Shown here: piece by piece, positions 1 through 9,560 of the stretch
Position numbering within the stretch: position 1 is the stretch's first letter
Layout of the letters: each line of letters begins with the position of its first letter
NCBI GenBank assembly: GCA_934661135.1
Contig: CAKUJA010000034.1
Coordinates: 1 to 22,309, forward strand
Direction: 5' to 3'
DNA length: 22,309 nucleotides
Source of the DNA: an uncultured Oscillospiraceae bacterium
GTDB taxonomy: Bacteria; Bacillota; Clostridia; Oscillospirales; Oscillospiraceae
Notes under the pieces: model-generated
Database searches by the model: none
What the model was told of the DNA's origin: nothing
The model's input: the letters and a program-made list of their open reading frames with translations, nothing else
Position numbers and translations under genes: made by a program

Positions 1-1
1 C

Positions 2-3000
2 GGTGACAGTACGGTGGACGCACCGAAAGTCGAAGGGTATCGCTTCGACGGCTGGTATACCGGTCAGGACGGTGTAAAGCCAGCCACGCTGACGAACATT
101 ACGACAGATACTGTGGTCTATGCCAAGCTGACGCCCACGACCTATACCATCACGTATAACCTGAACGGCGACGGCGACCCCACAACTCCCGCTGCCATCG
201 CCAATCAGTCCAAGACCCACGGTCTTGCGGTGCCGCTGAGCATGGAAGTTCCCACCCGCGAGGGCTACACCTTCCTCGGCTGGGGTACGACGGCAAGCGC
301 CACCGCCGCCAGCTATCAGCCCGGTGATATGTATTCCGTGGATCAAAACATCACCCTCTACGCCGTGTGGCAGCAGAAAACCTACACGATCACGTTCAGC
401 AGCGGCGAGGGTTATTCGCTCCATAGCATCGGCAGCATGACCGTGGCGCATGGCGAAAACTTTGAGTTTAATCTTTTTGTCGACCCCGCCTACGCGCAGA
501 ATCAACCGACGGTCTATGTAAATGCCGGCTCTATAAATGCAACGAACCCAGAGCTCGTTTCTACCAGTGATGCCCCCACGGGCGATGGCGCGAAGGTTTA
601 CCGCTACAGGCTGGAGAACGTCAGAGCAAACACCGCGATCAACGCTGAGGTCACTACCAACGCGACCTACACCGTGACGTTCATGACCGGCAGTGATGTC
701 TATCTGACACAGCGGGTCGGTTACAACCACAAGGCCACCCAGCCCGTTGACCCCGTGGTCAAGGGCTTCACGTTCGGCGGCTGGTATAAGAACACGGGTT
801 GGACTGATGCCGACAAGTGGGATTTCGCCACTCCTATCACCGGCGATACCACCATCTACGCCAAGCTGACGCCGATTACTCCGGCCATCACATGGACGGT
901 GCCGGCGGCAACCGACGGCTATACCATTGCAGTGAAAGGCACGAAGCCGGGCGAAACGGGAACGAGCACGCTCACAAACGGCGATCAGGTGGCCTACGGC
1001 TCCGAGGTGACCTTCAAGATCACGATTCGCGAGGGGTTCGACGCAACGGCGATGCAGGTTGGCGTTAACGGCGTGATGCTTGCCCCGATGAAGATCGAAG
1101 GCAGCGACTATTTCTACCAGTTCAAGGCGAAGGAGGACAGCAACATTCACGTGACCGGCGTTACGCGCAAGACCGTGACCATCACCTACAACGCGAACGC
1201 CCGCGACGATGTCTCCGGAATGCCCAACACGCAGACCGTGAAGTACTATCTGGAAAGCGCGAGGGACAACGACAAGATTATCAAGCAGAAACCGGTTCGC
1301 ACCGGCTATACGTTCCTCGGCTGGAGCACCAACAGCGAAGCCACGGATGCGGATACAGGTTATGATGCTACTACGATCATGTCTGCCGCTGGCGCGGATG
1401 CGAAATTCACAGAAAACACGACGCTGTACGCTGTGTGGGAAGCTACCGAAACCACAGTAACGCTGGCGATTACGGATGTGGCTTACACATCTAGCGCAAC
1501 GCGCGTCATCCAGTATGAGGGCGAATCGATCACCCTGCAGGCGGCGCTGAACGTTGCCGCCAAGGGCACAATCGAGTTCTACAAGGCTGCCGCTGCGGGC
1601 GAGACCGGCAAGATGATCGGCTCGACCACGATCAACGGCATGACCGCGGAGCTCAGCGTACTGGTCGGCGAATACAAGACCAACGCGAAGGACGAGTATT
1701 ACTACGCTATATTCAAGTCGGAAGCCGACGAGGGGTACGCCAACAGCACAGAGTCCAACGAAATGAACGTCGGCATCTTCTCGAAGGCAATCTGCTGGAA
1801 GATTGAAGAACATTCAAGCGAGCTGAATGTCTATCAGGGCAACAGCGCACCCGGGACGCCCATTACCGAGGCCATGGTCGCGGGCAACACCTACACGCTC
1901 GAGGTCAAGACCGGCAAGGTCATCGGCCTGGAAACGCTGAACACCAAAGAGCCGGTGCTCGGCAAGGACTATAAGATTGTCTGGCAGTATTTTGAGGTTG
2001 ACCGGAACGACTGGAAAACCGTCTCCGAGTCCAGCGAGAAGGCGACGTATCTGGTGACCGGCGAATACTCCGGCTATCAGTTCCGCGCGCAGATCGTGCC
2101 GCTTGGCAAGGATCACGACAGCCTGTATCTGAAGGCCGCGAAGTATAACGAATCCGGTCTGCTGAAGGATCAGTACGACGTCTGCCTGTATACGAAGCCG
2201 ACAAAGGCAACCGTGCTTCAGGACACGACCACGACGCTGGCCGTGACGAATGCGGAGACCGAAGCGGGCGATGTGTACATCGGCCGTCAGGAGATCAAGC
2301 AGCCGTTTACGGCTGTCGGTTCTCACCGCGCACAGTTTGAGGGCGAGACGGTCACGCTGACCGCGACCGTTGCAGACGCGGCGGATGCGGCAGTCACAAA
2401 GGGTTATGTCAACTTCTATCGGAACACCGAGACCACGCCGATGAACGCGGCGCCGATCGCAATCGGCCAGAACGGAACCGCAAGCTATGAAGCCACGACC
2501 AGCAAGTTCTTCGATGAAGCGATCAACGCGAAGGACACCTATTACGCGGTCTATCTGGCGAATGACACATACGCCACGAGCAGCAGCAAGACTGCACCCC
2601 AGACGGTCTACATCAAGTCGACCGAAATTGACCGGCCGATTCTCTGGTCTGCGCTGACCGGCAAGACCGCAGGAACGACGACGGAAGTCAATTCCACGGC
2701 GCGCGGCGATTTGACCGAGCTCCTCGCCGGTGTGCAGCATACGTTCTCCCTCGTGGCGACCGGCGCCGGCAATCTGACGGAGTTCTATGCCAGCTCCGTG
2801 GTGGCGAAGGACGGCCGTACCGTCGACGCGGACAACTACACCGTCGAATGGCTCAAGACGACCGGCTCCAACGAGCAGAAGCTCGATGTTGCAGAGAACG
2901 CAAAGAAAATCAACGTCGACGACAACAAGGTCGGCGACAAGTACCGCATCAAGCTGGTTGCGAAGAACCATATGACCGCTGGCGCGCTCTCCAACTACGC

Positions 3001-6000
3001 GATCATCGGCACGAAGCAGAACGTCAAGGTGACCGTTTCGGCCAGCGCGGATTGGGTCTACCAGCGCAACGAGATCACGCTGACGGCGGAGGTTGCCGCG
3101 GCGGGCGCGAACCCGACGATGCAGCCGGCTGCGGGCGACGCGGTGAGCTTCTACTATGAGGACAACGGCGTGTGGGTCAAGCTCGGCTCCGCAACGCTGA
3201 CGAAGGACAGCAACCAGAGCGGCAAGATGCTTGCGTCGATCACGACAAAGGAGCTGCCGGTCACTGCAACGACCAACGTCAAGCGCGATGTGGTGATTAC
3301 CGCGGTCTACGAAGGCAACGATACCTTCAACGAGAGCGCGAAAGTGACCAAGCTCCCGGATACAACCTATCAGATTGCGCCGACCGTTGGCTGCGACACC
3401 ACAAATAAGACCGTCACGGTCTACTCCTCCGTGGTGTATGTGAAGAATACGGTCGAGAACAAGACTGTGACCGTCGCCGACAAGACCCACGACAGCGGTA
3501 TCTACATCTTCGCCGAGGATGATAAGGTGCTCGCCAACGAGGTCAACGTCAACCTGAAGCTCAGCGAGGTCTATACGCTCGACCACAATGATGACAAGTC
3601 GAAGCTGGCCTATGGCACGGACTACACGGTGCAGTGGCAAAAGCTGACCAACGCGGCGGCTTATCCCGACAAGGCGGCGGATACCACGCCGTGGACGAAC
3701 ATCGCCAGTGCCACCGGCACGACCTGCCAGATCAAGGCGGAGCATGGCGCGGCCTACCGTGCGGTCATTACCGTGAACGATACGCCGATCGCCAAAGGCT
3801 CCTACACCGAGTTCCAGCAGGAGATTCCCGGCCGCAAGGTCTACTACTCCAACATCCTTGTCGCGGCGAATGCGCCCGCAACGCTGACGGTCAACGTCAA
3901 CACCAGCAACACCGGCAAGGGGTATGAGGGCATCGTTGAGGGTGAGACCGTCTTCATCCACACCTTCACCTCCGGTGCGACCGGCACAACGCCGATCAGC
4001 AAGCTGACCGTCAATGTCTACCCGGGCAAGCCGGAGGAGGTTGCGGCCGCGACTACTCCCATCACCCCGGTCTTTACCGCTGAAAAAGCCGACGTCAACG
4101 GTCATGTGAGCTTCGACTGGCGCAACGGCGTGACCCCGGGTTACTACACGCTCAAGGTCAAGGCCACATTCACCAATGGTTATGACGACAAGGAAATCAC
4201 CCGCACGCTGATTGTCCGCGACAACGACTACCAGTTCGAGCTGACCGGCGGCAAAGCTGTTTACAACGGCAAGACGCAAGGCCTGAATGTGGCAGTTCAG
4301 AACATGGACATCGAGAGCACGTTCGCGCAGAAGTCCGTTGTGGTCTACTACTACACCGACGAGGCGCGCACGCAGCAGGTTGAGCCGACGCAGGCCGGCA
4401 CCTACTACGCGACCGTCCGTCTGCAGGAGTCCGCTTACTGGACCGAGAAGTCGATCCCGGCAACCTTTACGATCCAGCCGCGCGCGGTCGAGGTTGTGGA
4501 TCTCGTCGCACAGGCCAAGGTCTATGACGGCACCACCGACGCCGACATTCAGGAGATCATTCTGAACGACGCGACCGTCGATTCGGCGACAGGCCTGCCC
4601 AATGGCAGCAACGGCATCATTGACGGCGACAGCGTCTACGCGGCCGGTACCGGTTATACCAGCCAGGCGACTGCCGGCAGTGCAATGCTCGGCGTCAAGG
4701 ACGTCACCCTCAAGGGCGACGACGCCGCGAACTATACGCTGACAGGTTACAACCACACTGAGAAGCTAAACATTCAGCGCAGCCAGGTCAAGGGCGCGAT
4801 CATCAATTCGTCCTATCTCTACACCGGCAAGAGCATCACGATCGAGAAGAACGACCAGAATGTCTATCTGATCGATCAGGCCGGCACGAGACTGACCCCG
4901 GCACAGTACGAAATCACCTATTACTATCACAACGGCGACGCAGTCGAGCAGGTTCCGGCGATGAACAAGCTCGGCAAGTACACCGTGATTGCCCGCCCCG
5001 AGCAGAACAACTACAAGGGCGGCGCGGAGCAGACCGTCTATGTGGTCTCTGACAACGCGACGGTCGGCACGCTGGATACCTCCGCGAGAAGCGCGCTGCT
5101 GCACATCAGCGACACCGTGAAGGTCTACGACGGCCAGGCCACCGGCGTCGGCCTGATGACGACAAAGGGCAGCGCAGTTGCGAGCTACTATTACAACGCT
5201 CGTTGGCAGAACGAAGCGCCGACCAATGCAGGCCGCTACCTCGTCAAGGTAACCGCTACGAACGACGGCGTAACCGACACCGCATACGGCATCTTCACCG
5301 TGGTGAAGGCTCGTCCGCAGTTCAACCCGACGACTAAGGCCAGCATGGAATATACCTCCGGCCGCTATGACGGCACGGTCAGCGCAGGCTTTGTGGATGG
5401 AAAGTCCGATTCTGCGGCTGAAACCTACGTCACCTACACCGGCGGCACGATTCAGGGCGTCGCCTACGAAGCACCGACCGAGGTTGGCAAGTACATTGCG
5501 ACCGTCCATGTGGGCGAAACCGCAAACTACACCGCACATGAGGAGCAGGTCGCCTTCGAAATCACGCCCAAGGCGCTGACTATCACGGCGGACGACATCT
5601 CCCGTCAGCAGTACGGCGCGTATCCCGATCTGACCGCTTCCTTTAAGGGTCTCGCTACCGGCGGCGTTGCGGCGGATACCTCGCTGCGCGACGTCCAGAT
5701 CCAGCCGGAGCTGATCGACGATTCGAACTACACCAATGACGCAAGCGATCAGGTTGGCAAGAACTACTCGATTACGGCGGTTGCGGCGCTGGCTCGGAAC
5801 TATGACGTCAGCTATGTCAAGGGCAATATGGCCGTGACGCGCGAAGACCCGAAGCCGTATCTCGAAATTCGCGGCATGATCGAAAACGGCGATGGCGCGA
5901 CGAACCTTGCCTACTACGGCGACGTCATCCAGCTCTACGCCTACGGCAACCAGAGCAAAACCACAACCGGCGATGTTCACAACACCTCCAGCGTTCTCGC

Positions 6001-7678
6001 GTGGAGCGTGGATAATCCGGCTGCGGCAACCATCACGCAGGACGGTCTGCTGACCGTGAAGGGTGTCGGCACTGTAACGGTTACGCTGAAGCGCGGCATC
6101 GGCGCACAGCAGATCAGCACGACGCTGACGTTCGAGGCCAAGAAGCAGGAAGTCAAGGTCGTGGTTCCTGATCTTGATAAGGTCTATGACAACACCGTTC
6201 AGGATTACACCAGCGCAAAGACCTTGAGTGCCGTTAACGCCATGGGCATCAAAGTCTTTAGTGGAAATACCAGATTCGTAATTACCAACAATACAAGATC
6301 TGACGTTGGCAGTCAGATCGTCACTGGCAAGGTTTCTGATTCCATCCACAGCTACCAGTCCGAGACCTACGGCGGTCTGTTCACCATCAATGTCAAGGAC
6401 GTTCAGGTGAGACCGACTGAGGCGAGCACGACCTATGGCGCTCCGGTCACCGGCCTGACCTACACCGAAGTGACTCCGGCAGGCGGCGACAAGGTTCTGA
6501 CCGACGGCAAGGCAGTTTCTGTGGCGGACGTCTACGGCAACCTCGACGTTCTGGACGGCTATGAGATCCTTGTGGCTGGCCGCGAGAACGAAAACTATAA
6601 TGTCCAGTATGTCACCGATCAGCGTGCAGATGATGTGAAGGTTACAGAAAAGCTGCTGACGGTTGCAACCGGCACGCTGAATGCGCAGACCGGCATGACC
6701 TCCGGCAGCCTGAACCCGGCAGGGAAGTTCCCGGTCAACGGTAAGGATGTCGAGCCCAGCGCCACGACGGGCGGCGCCAATGTCCGGATGTACGGCGAAC
6801 CCAACTGGGTCATGGACTTCACGCTGACGAGCCTGATTCACGGCGATACGCTGGCAGATCTGGTCATGATGGCGGAGAAGCTGGTGGACTTCCCGCACGA
6901 CATTGCGGCAAACGCCAACATCACCTACCCGACGCGCAACGACGCAACGCCTACGGCAGTGGATGGCCGGACAAAGTATGATGTGGTAACGGATGCAACG
7001 AAGATTGCCTTTGGCAACTACAAGGAATCGTATTCGATTGGCACGCAGAATGTCTACCAGCGCCCGGTCACGCTCAATCTGCGCGAAGGCCTGACCAAGC
7101 TGACGGCCTATAAGCCGGAGGTTCTGGGCAGCAGCGGTGAGGTTACGACTGAAGGTAAGGCAAAGCTGCTGGAGCTGCTGCTGAACAACCTTGTGGTTGA
7201 CAAGTACAACGGTGAAGGCGGTCTGGCAGAGCTGCTGAAGCACACGATCAAAGATCTGGACATTCGGATTGACACGATTTCGGTCTCCGCGAATAAGCTG
7301 ACGCTGACGCTGACGCTGAAGCTCGGCAACCTGAACTACTGGCTTGACCCGAGCAGCGCATCGATTGACATCGATCTGGTGTCCACGAAGATTGTCCCGG
7401 TGTATAGCACGCTTGACTGGACGAACTTTACCGTGACGATGTACGACGAGACAAAGACCCATCCGGTCGATGTCCAAGGCAATGTCCTCTTCTTCATCTA
7501 CCAGAAGAAGGCCGGCGTGGAGCTTAAGTATTCCAACTACAAGAATGACACGATTATCCGCAGCGGTCGGATGACCCCGACCGGCAGAACCGGTCAGTAT
7601 CTCGCAACCTTCTCGCGTCTGCCTGCTGGCGAGTACGCCATCTTCGCAATCGCAGAGAACTACACCATCGTCGAGTAA
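2..7678 (+). CDS. Giant modular surface protein (InlB B-repeats, Ig-like, YDG/MBG-like modules), 5' partial
   Basis: The reading frame is open from base 2, so the true start and signal peptide lie upstream; the GTG at 14 is internal. At least 2558 residues are visible. The first ~475 residues carry about four InlB B-type (Listeria-Bacteroides) repeats, recognised by the GYxFxGWxT core followed by VYAKL or LYAVW (near nt 35-140, 146-385, 670-875, 1170-1440). Ig-like beta modules follow (about nt 1450-4200). Next come YDG/MBG-like modules, with VYDGTTDA near nt 4520, VYDGQATG near 5125, and MBG-like blocks near 5580 and 6410. A Big_2-like module (SVDNPAAATITQDGLLTVKG) lies near 6000. The C-terminal ~210 residues match nothing I know. 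I see no LPxTG motif, SLH module or C-terminal membrane anchor. The next gene encodes SLH modules, so the pair probably shares one transcript and may act together at the cell wall. Adhesion or matrix function is inference. Confidence 0.9.
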   Translation, partial: GDSTVDAPKVEGYRFDGWYTGQDGVKPATLTNITTDTVVYAKLTPTTYTITYNLNGDGDPTTPAAIANQSKTHGLAVPLSMEVPTREGYTFLGWGTTASATAASYQPGDMYSVDQNITLYAVWQQKTYTITFSSGEGYSLHSIGSMTVAHGENFEFNLFVDPAYAQNQPTVYVNAGSINATNPELVSTSDAPTGDGAKVYRYRLENVRANTAINAEVTTNATYTVTFMTGSDVYLTQRVGYNHKATQPVDPVVKGFTFGGWYKNTGWTDADKWDFATPITGDTTIYAKLTPITPAITWTVPAATDGYTIAVKGTKPGETGTSTLTNGDQVAYGSEVTFKITIREGFDATAMQVGVNGVMLAPMKIEGSDYFYQFKAKEDSNIHVTGVTRKTVTITYNANARDDVSGMPNTQTVKYYLESARDNDKIIKQKPVRTGYTFLGWSTNSEATDADTGYDATTIMSAAGADAKFTENTTLYAVWEATETTVTLAITDVAYTSSATRVIQYEGESITLQAALNVAAKGTIEFYKAAAAGETGKMIGSTTINGMTAELSVLVGEYKTNAKDEYYYAIFKSEADEGYANSTESNEMNVGIFSKAICWKIEEHSSELNVYQGNSAPGTPITEAMVAGNTYTLEVKTGKVIGLETLNTKEPVLGKDYKIVWQYFEVDRNDWKTVSESSEKATYLVTGEYSGYQFRAQIVPLGKDHDSLYLKAAKYNESGLLKDQYDVCLYTKPTKATVLQDTTTTLAVTNAETEAGDVYIGRQEIKQPFTAVGSHRAQFEGETVTLTATVADAADAAVTKGYVNFYRNTETTPMNAAPIAIGQNGTASYEATTSKFFDEAINAKDTYYAVYLANDTYATSSSKTAPQTVYIKSTEIDRPILWSALTGKTAGTTTEVNSTARGDLTELLAGVQHTFSLVATGAGNLTEFYASSVVAKDGRTVDADNYTVEWLKTTGSNEQKLDVAENAKKINVDDNKVGDKYRIKLVAKNHMTAGALSNYAIIGTKQNVKVTVSASADWVYQRNEITLTAEVAAAGANPTMQPAAGDAVSFYYEDNGVWVKLGSATLTKDSNQSGKMLASITTKELPVTATTNVKRDVVITAVYEGNDTFNESAKVTKLPDTTYQIAPTVGCDTTNKTVTVYSSVVYVKNTVENKTVTVADKTHDSGIYIFAEDDKVLANEVNVNLKLSEVYTLDHNDDKSKLAYGTDYTVQWQKLTNAAAYPDKAADTTPWTNIASATGTTCQIKAEHGAAYRAVITVNDTPIAKGSYTEFQQEIPGRKVYYSNILVAANAPATLTVNVNTSNTGKGYEGIVEGETVFIHTFTSGATGTTPISKLTVNVYPGKPEEVAAATTPITPVFTAEKADVNGHVSFDWRNGVTPGYYTLKVKATFTNGYDDKEITRTLIVRDNDYQFELTGGKAVYNGKTQGLNVAVQNMDIESTFAQKSVVVYYYTDEARTQQVEPTQAGTYYATVRLQESAYWTEKSIPATFTIQPRAVEVVDLVAQAKVYDGTTDADIQEIILNDATVDSATGLPNGSNGIIDGDSVYAAGTGYTSQATAGSAMLGVKDVTLKGDDAANYTLTGYNHTEKLNIQRSQVKGAIINSSYLYTGKSITIEKNDQNVYLIDQAGTRLTPAQYEITYYYHNGDAVEQVPAMNKLGKYTVIARPEQNNYKGGAEQTVYVVSDNATVGTLDTSARSALLHISDTVKVYDGQATGVGLMTTKGSAVASYYYNARWQNEAPTNAGRYLVKVTATNDGVTDTAYGIFTVVKARPQFNPTTKASMEYTSGRYDGTVSAGFVDGKSDSAAETYVTYTGGTIQGVAYEAPTEVGKYIATVHVGETANYTAHEEQVAFEITPKALTITADDISRQQYGAYPDLTASFKGLATGGVAADTSLRDVQIQPELIDDSNYTNDASDQVGKNYSITAVAALARNYDVSYVKGNMAVTREDPKPYLEIRGMIENGDGATNLAYYGDVIQLYAYGNQSKTTTGDVHNTSSVLAWSVDNPAAATITQDGLLTVKGVGTVTVTLKRGIGAQQISTTLTFEAKKQEVKVVVPDLDKVYDNTVQDYTSAKTLSAVNAMGIKVFSGNTRFVITNNTRSDVGSQIVTGKVSDSIHSYQSETYGGLFTINVKDVQVRPTEASTTYGAPVTGLTYTEVTPAGGDKVLTDGKAVSVADVYGNLDVLDGYEILVAGRENENYNVQYVTDQRADDVKVTEKLLTVATGTLNAQTGMTSGSLNPAGKFPVNGKDVEPSATTGGANVRMYGEPNWVMDFTLTSLIHGDTLADLVMMAEKLVDFPHDIAANANITYPTRNDATPTAVDGRTKYDVVTDATKIAFGNYKESYSIGTQNVYQRPVTLNLREGLTKLTAYKPEVLGSSGEVTTEGKAKLLELLLNNLVVDKYNGEGGLAELLKHTIKDLDIRIDTISVSANKLTLTLTLKLGNLNYWLDPSSASIDIDLVSTKIVPVYSTLDWTNFTVTMYDETKTHPVDVQGNVLFFIYQKKAGVELKYSNYKNDTIIRSGRMTPTGRTGQYLATFSRLPAGEYAIFAIAENYTIVE

Positions 7679-7692
7679 CGCAAACGAACAAA

Positions 7693-7717
7693 CCCGCCCC
7701 GGCGCAGCCGGGGCGGG
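7693..7717 (+). other. Intercistronic GC-rich hairpin
   Basis: A perfect 10-bp inverted repeat (CCCGCCCCGG / CCGGGGCGGG) with a 5-nt loop sits 14 nt after the giant gene's stop codon. No T-run follows, and the ribosome binding site of the next gene begins about 9 nt later. This suits an mRNA-stabilising or processing structure better than a full terminator. It could protect the 3' end of the giant message or set the ratio between the two proteins. Confidence 0.6.
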
Positions 7718-7738
7718 CAGTGAAACGGAGGAATCAGC

Positions 7739-8752
7739 ATGAAACAGAAGATGACCCGCATTCTTGTCCTTGTTCTGGCGCTGTCGATGGTGCTGAGCAT
7801 GACGGCTTTCGCGGTAGGCAGCGGCGCGCAGGAGGGCACTGGCTCGAGCGGCACGCTGACCGAATCCCCGGCGCCCAGTGTGCCGAGCTACCGTGTCATC
7901 GTCGAGGACACGCAGAAGGACAAGCTGCGCCCCGACCGCACTACGGCGTCGGCAGGCAGCACAGTAACAATTAAGGTTCCGGAAGGAATCAGCGCGGATG
8001 AAATTCGCGTGGTAGACAAGGACGGCAAGCTGCTGCCGCTGACGAAGGTCAACGATAGCACCTATACGTTCCAGATGCCGGCCAGCGACGTCAACGTCAG
8101 CGGCACGCTCAACGATCTGCGCCTGAACACGACCGATCACAGCGCCTACATTCAGGGTTACCCGGATGGCACGTTCCGCCCGGAGGGAAGCCTGAGCCGT
8201 GCGGAAGCCGCAACGATTTTCTATCGTCTGCTGCTCGACACCTCTGTGAACACGAACGTTTCGTTCACAGATGTTGCGGCCGGTAAGTGGTATGAAGCCG
8301 CGGTCAAGACGCTGGCAGGCAAGGGCGTAATCACCGGCTACCCGGACGGCACGTTCAAGCCGACAAAGTCGGTCACCCGCGCGGAGTTCTGCGCGATGGC
8401 ATCCCGCTTCTTCGCGCTGAAGGAAGGCACGGTGAAGTTCACCGACGTCCCGGCAACGTTCTGGGGTTATAAGTACATCGCATCGGCAGTCGCCAACGGC
8501 TGGCTGACCGACAGCGAGACGGCCTATCACCCGAACGGCGCAATCACGCGCGCCGAGGTTGTAACGATTGTGAACCGGATGCTCGGCCGCAGCGCCGACG
8601 GCGCGTTCCTGGAAACCGGCGCGGCAGGTCTCAAGACCTTCACCGACGTCAAGACCGGCGACAGCTTCTATCTCGATGTGATGGAAGCGGCGAACGGCCA
8701 CGAATACAGAGCTTCTACGGCTGCCACGGAAACGTGGACTGCTTTGAAGTAA
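7739..8752 (+). CDS. S-layer homology (SLH) domain protein
   Basis: The 337-residue protein begins with a signal peptide (MKQKMTR, then a hydrophobic stretch ending near residue 27). Start ATG 7739 is supported by GGAGGA about 7 nt upstream. Residues ~55-120 form a small beta-rich module. Three SLH modules follow, each with the GYPDGTF...RAE signature or a variant: IQGYPDGTFRPEGSLSRAEA near residue 140, ITGYPDGTFKPTKSVTRAEF near 200, and a divergent YHPNGAITRAEV near 265. The start of a fourth (FTDVKTGDSFYLDVMEAANG) is cut off by the stop. SLH modules bind pyruvylated secondary cell-wall polymers, so this protein should be wall-attached. It lies 60 nt after the giant gene and probably in its operon. 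The separate signal peptide argues against it being merely the severed C-terminus of that gene, but an ancestral fission cannot be excluded. Confidence 0.9.
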   Translation: MKQKMTRILVLVLALSMVLSMTAFAVGSGAQEGTGSSGTLTESPAPSVPSYRVIVEDTQKDKLRPDRTTASAGSTVTIKVPEGISADEIRVVDKDGKLLPLTKVNDSTYTFQMPASDVNVSGTLNDLRLNTTDHSAYIQGYPDGTFRPEGSLSRAEAATIFYRLLLDTSVNTNVSFTDVAAGKWYEAAVKTLAGKGVITGYPDGTFKPTKSVTRAEFCAMASRFFALKEGTVKFTDVPATFWGYKYIASAVANGWLTDSETAYHPNGAITRAEVVTIVNRMLGRSADGAFLETGAAGLKTFTDVKTGDSFYLDVMEAANGHEYRASTAATETWTALK

Positions 8753-8764
8753 ACTCTCTTAGAT

Positions 8765-8803
8765 ACCGGCGGATGTGCGGCGGCGCATCCGCCGGTTTTT
8801 CTT
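8765..8803 (+). terminator. Rho-independent terminator of the surface-protein operon
   Basis: An 11-bp stem (ACCGGCGGATG / CATCCGCCGGT), extendable inwards by a few pairs, is followed at once by TTTTTCTT. It lies 12 nt after the SLH gene's stop. Its T-tract runs into the -35 element of the trmB promoter. Confidence 0.85.
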
Positions 8804-8830
8804 GTCAACGGACGCGAGATATGCTACAAT
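8802..8830 (+). promoter_or_regulatory. Sigma-A promoter of trmB
   Basis: TTGTCA (8802-8807), a 17-nt spacer, then TACAAT (8825-8830) preceded by TGC, which gives an extended -10. Transcription should begin near 8837. That is downstream of the alternative in-frame ATG at 8775 and so fixes the trmB start at 8865. Confidence 0.8.
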
Positions 8831-8864
8831 ACTCAAAAAAACAGAAGCAGCGAGGGAAAGCGCC

Positions 8865-9560
8865 ATGAGAATGCGAAGAAGAAACAATTTGCAGCCGCGG
8901 ATGGAGGCCTGCGAGCCGGTGTGGATTCACGACCCGGAGAGCCTGCGCGGAAACTGGCGCAGCCTGATGCCGGGCTGCCGTGAGCTGCGTGTAGAGGTCG
9001 GCTGCGGCAAGGGAAAATTCACCGTGGAGACCGCGGCCGCGGAGCCGGACGTGCTGCTGATTGCGATTGAGCGCGTGCCGGACGCACTGGTGCTGGCGAT
9101 GGAAGCGGCCATGCGCATGGAACTGAAAAATGTGTTTTTCGTCTCGCTCGACGCGGCGAATATCGACGCCTTTTTTGCCGACGACGAGATCGACCTGCTC
9201 TACATCAACTTCTGCGACCCATGGCCGCGGAAGAAGAACGCGAAGCGGCGGCTGACGTACCACACGTTCCTCGAAAAATACAAAAAGGTGCTCAAGCTCG
9301 GCGGCCAGATTCATTTCAAGACCGACAACGCGAAGCTGTTCGAGTGGTCGCTGCCGGAGATGGAGAGCTGCTTCCTCGAGCTGCGCAACGTGACGCGCAA
9401 CCTGCATGAAAATGGGCCGGTTGGGATTATGACCGGCTATGAGGAAAAATTTTACGAGCTTGGGACGCCGATCAACCGCGTCGAGGCCGTGGTTGTGACG
9501 AAGCAGCCGCGCCCGGAGGAGCCGAAGGACGAAGCGACGGACGGGGAGGATGCGGAATGA
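8865..9560 (+). CDS. trmB: tRNA (guanine-N7-)-methyltransferase
   Basis: This enzyme transfers a methyl group from S-adenosylmethionine to G46 in the variable loop of tRNAs. The 231-residue protein shows the Rossmann SAM-binding motif VEVGCGKGKF near residue 45 and the acidic IAIER strand near 68. The family signature NFCDPWPRKKNAKRR is near residue 120, GQIHFKTDN near 148, and GTPINRVEA near the C-terminus. Start ATG 8865 is preceded by GAGGG about 8 nt upstream and lies downstream of the promoter. The longer frame from 8775 begins inside a terminator and is rejected. The N-terminus (MRMRRRNNLQ) is basic, as expected for a tRNA-binding enzyme. The gene is probably first in a two-gene transcript with the micro-gene that starts at its stop codon. 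Confidence 0.95.
   Translation: MRMRRRNNLQPRMEACEPVWIHDPESLRGNWRSLMPGCRELRVEVGCGKGKFTVETAAAEPDVLLIAIERVPDALVLAMEAAMRMELKNVFFVSLDAANIDAFFADDEIDLLYINFCDPWPRKKNAKRRLTYHTFLEKYKKVLKLGGQIHFKTDNAKLFEWSLPEMESCFLELRNVTRNLHENGPVGIMTGYEEKFYELGTPINRVEAVVVTKQPRPEEPKDEATDGEDAE

Noticed and set aside
1814..8701. Two very long minus-strand open frames (about 980 and 1311 codons) opposite the giant surface gene.
   Set aside because: They mirror the codon bias of the plus-strand gene, have no ribosome sites, and encode arginine- and valine-rich sequence without domains. The plus frame shows clear InlB, YDG and SLH modules.
8775..8864. Thirty-codon upstream extension of trmB.
   Set aside because: It starts inside a terminator and upstream of the promoter's transcription start; the ATG at 8865 has a ribosome site.
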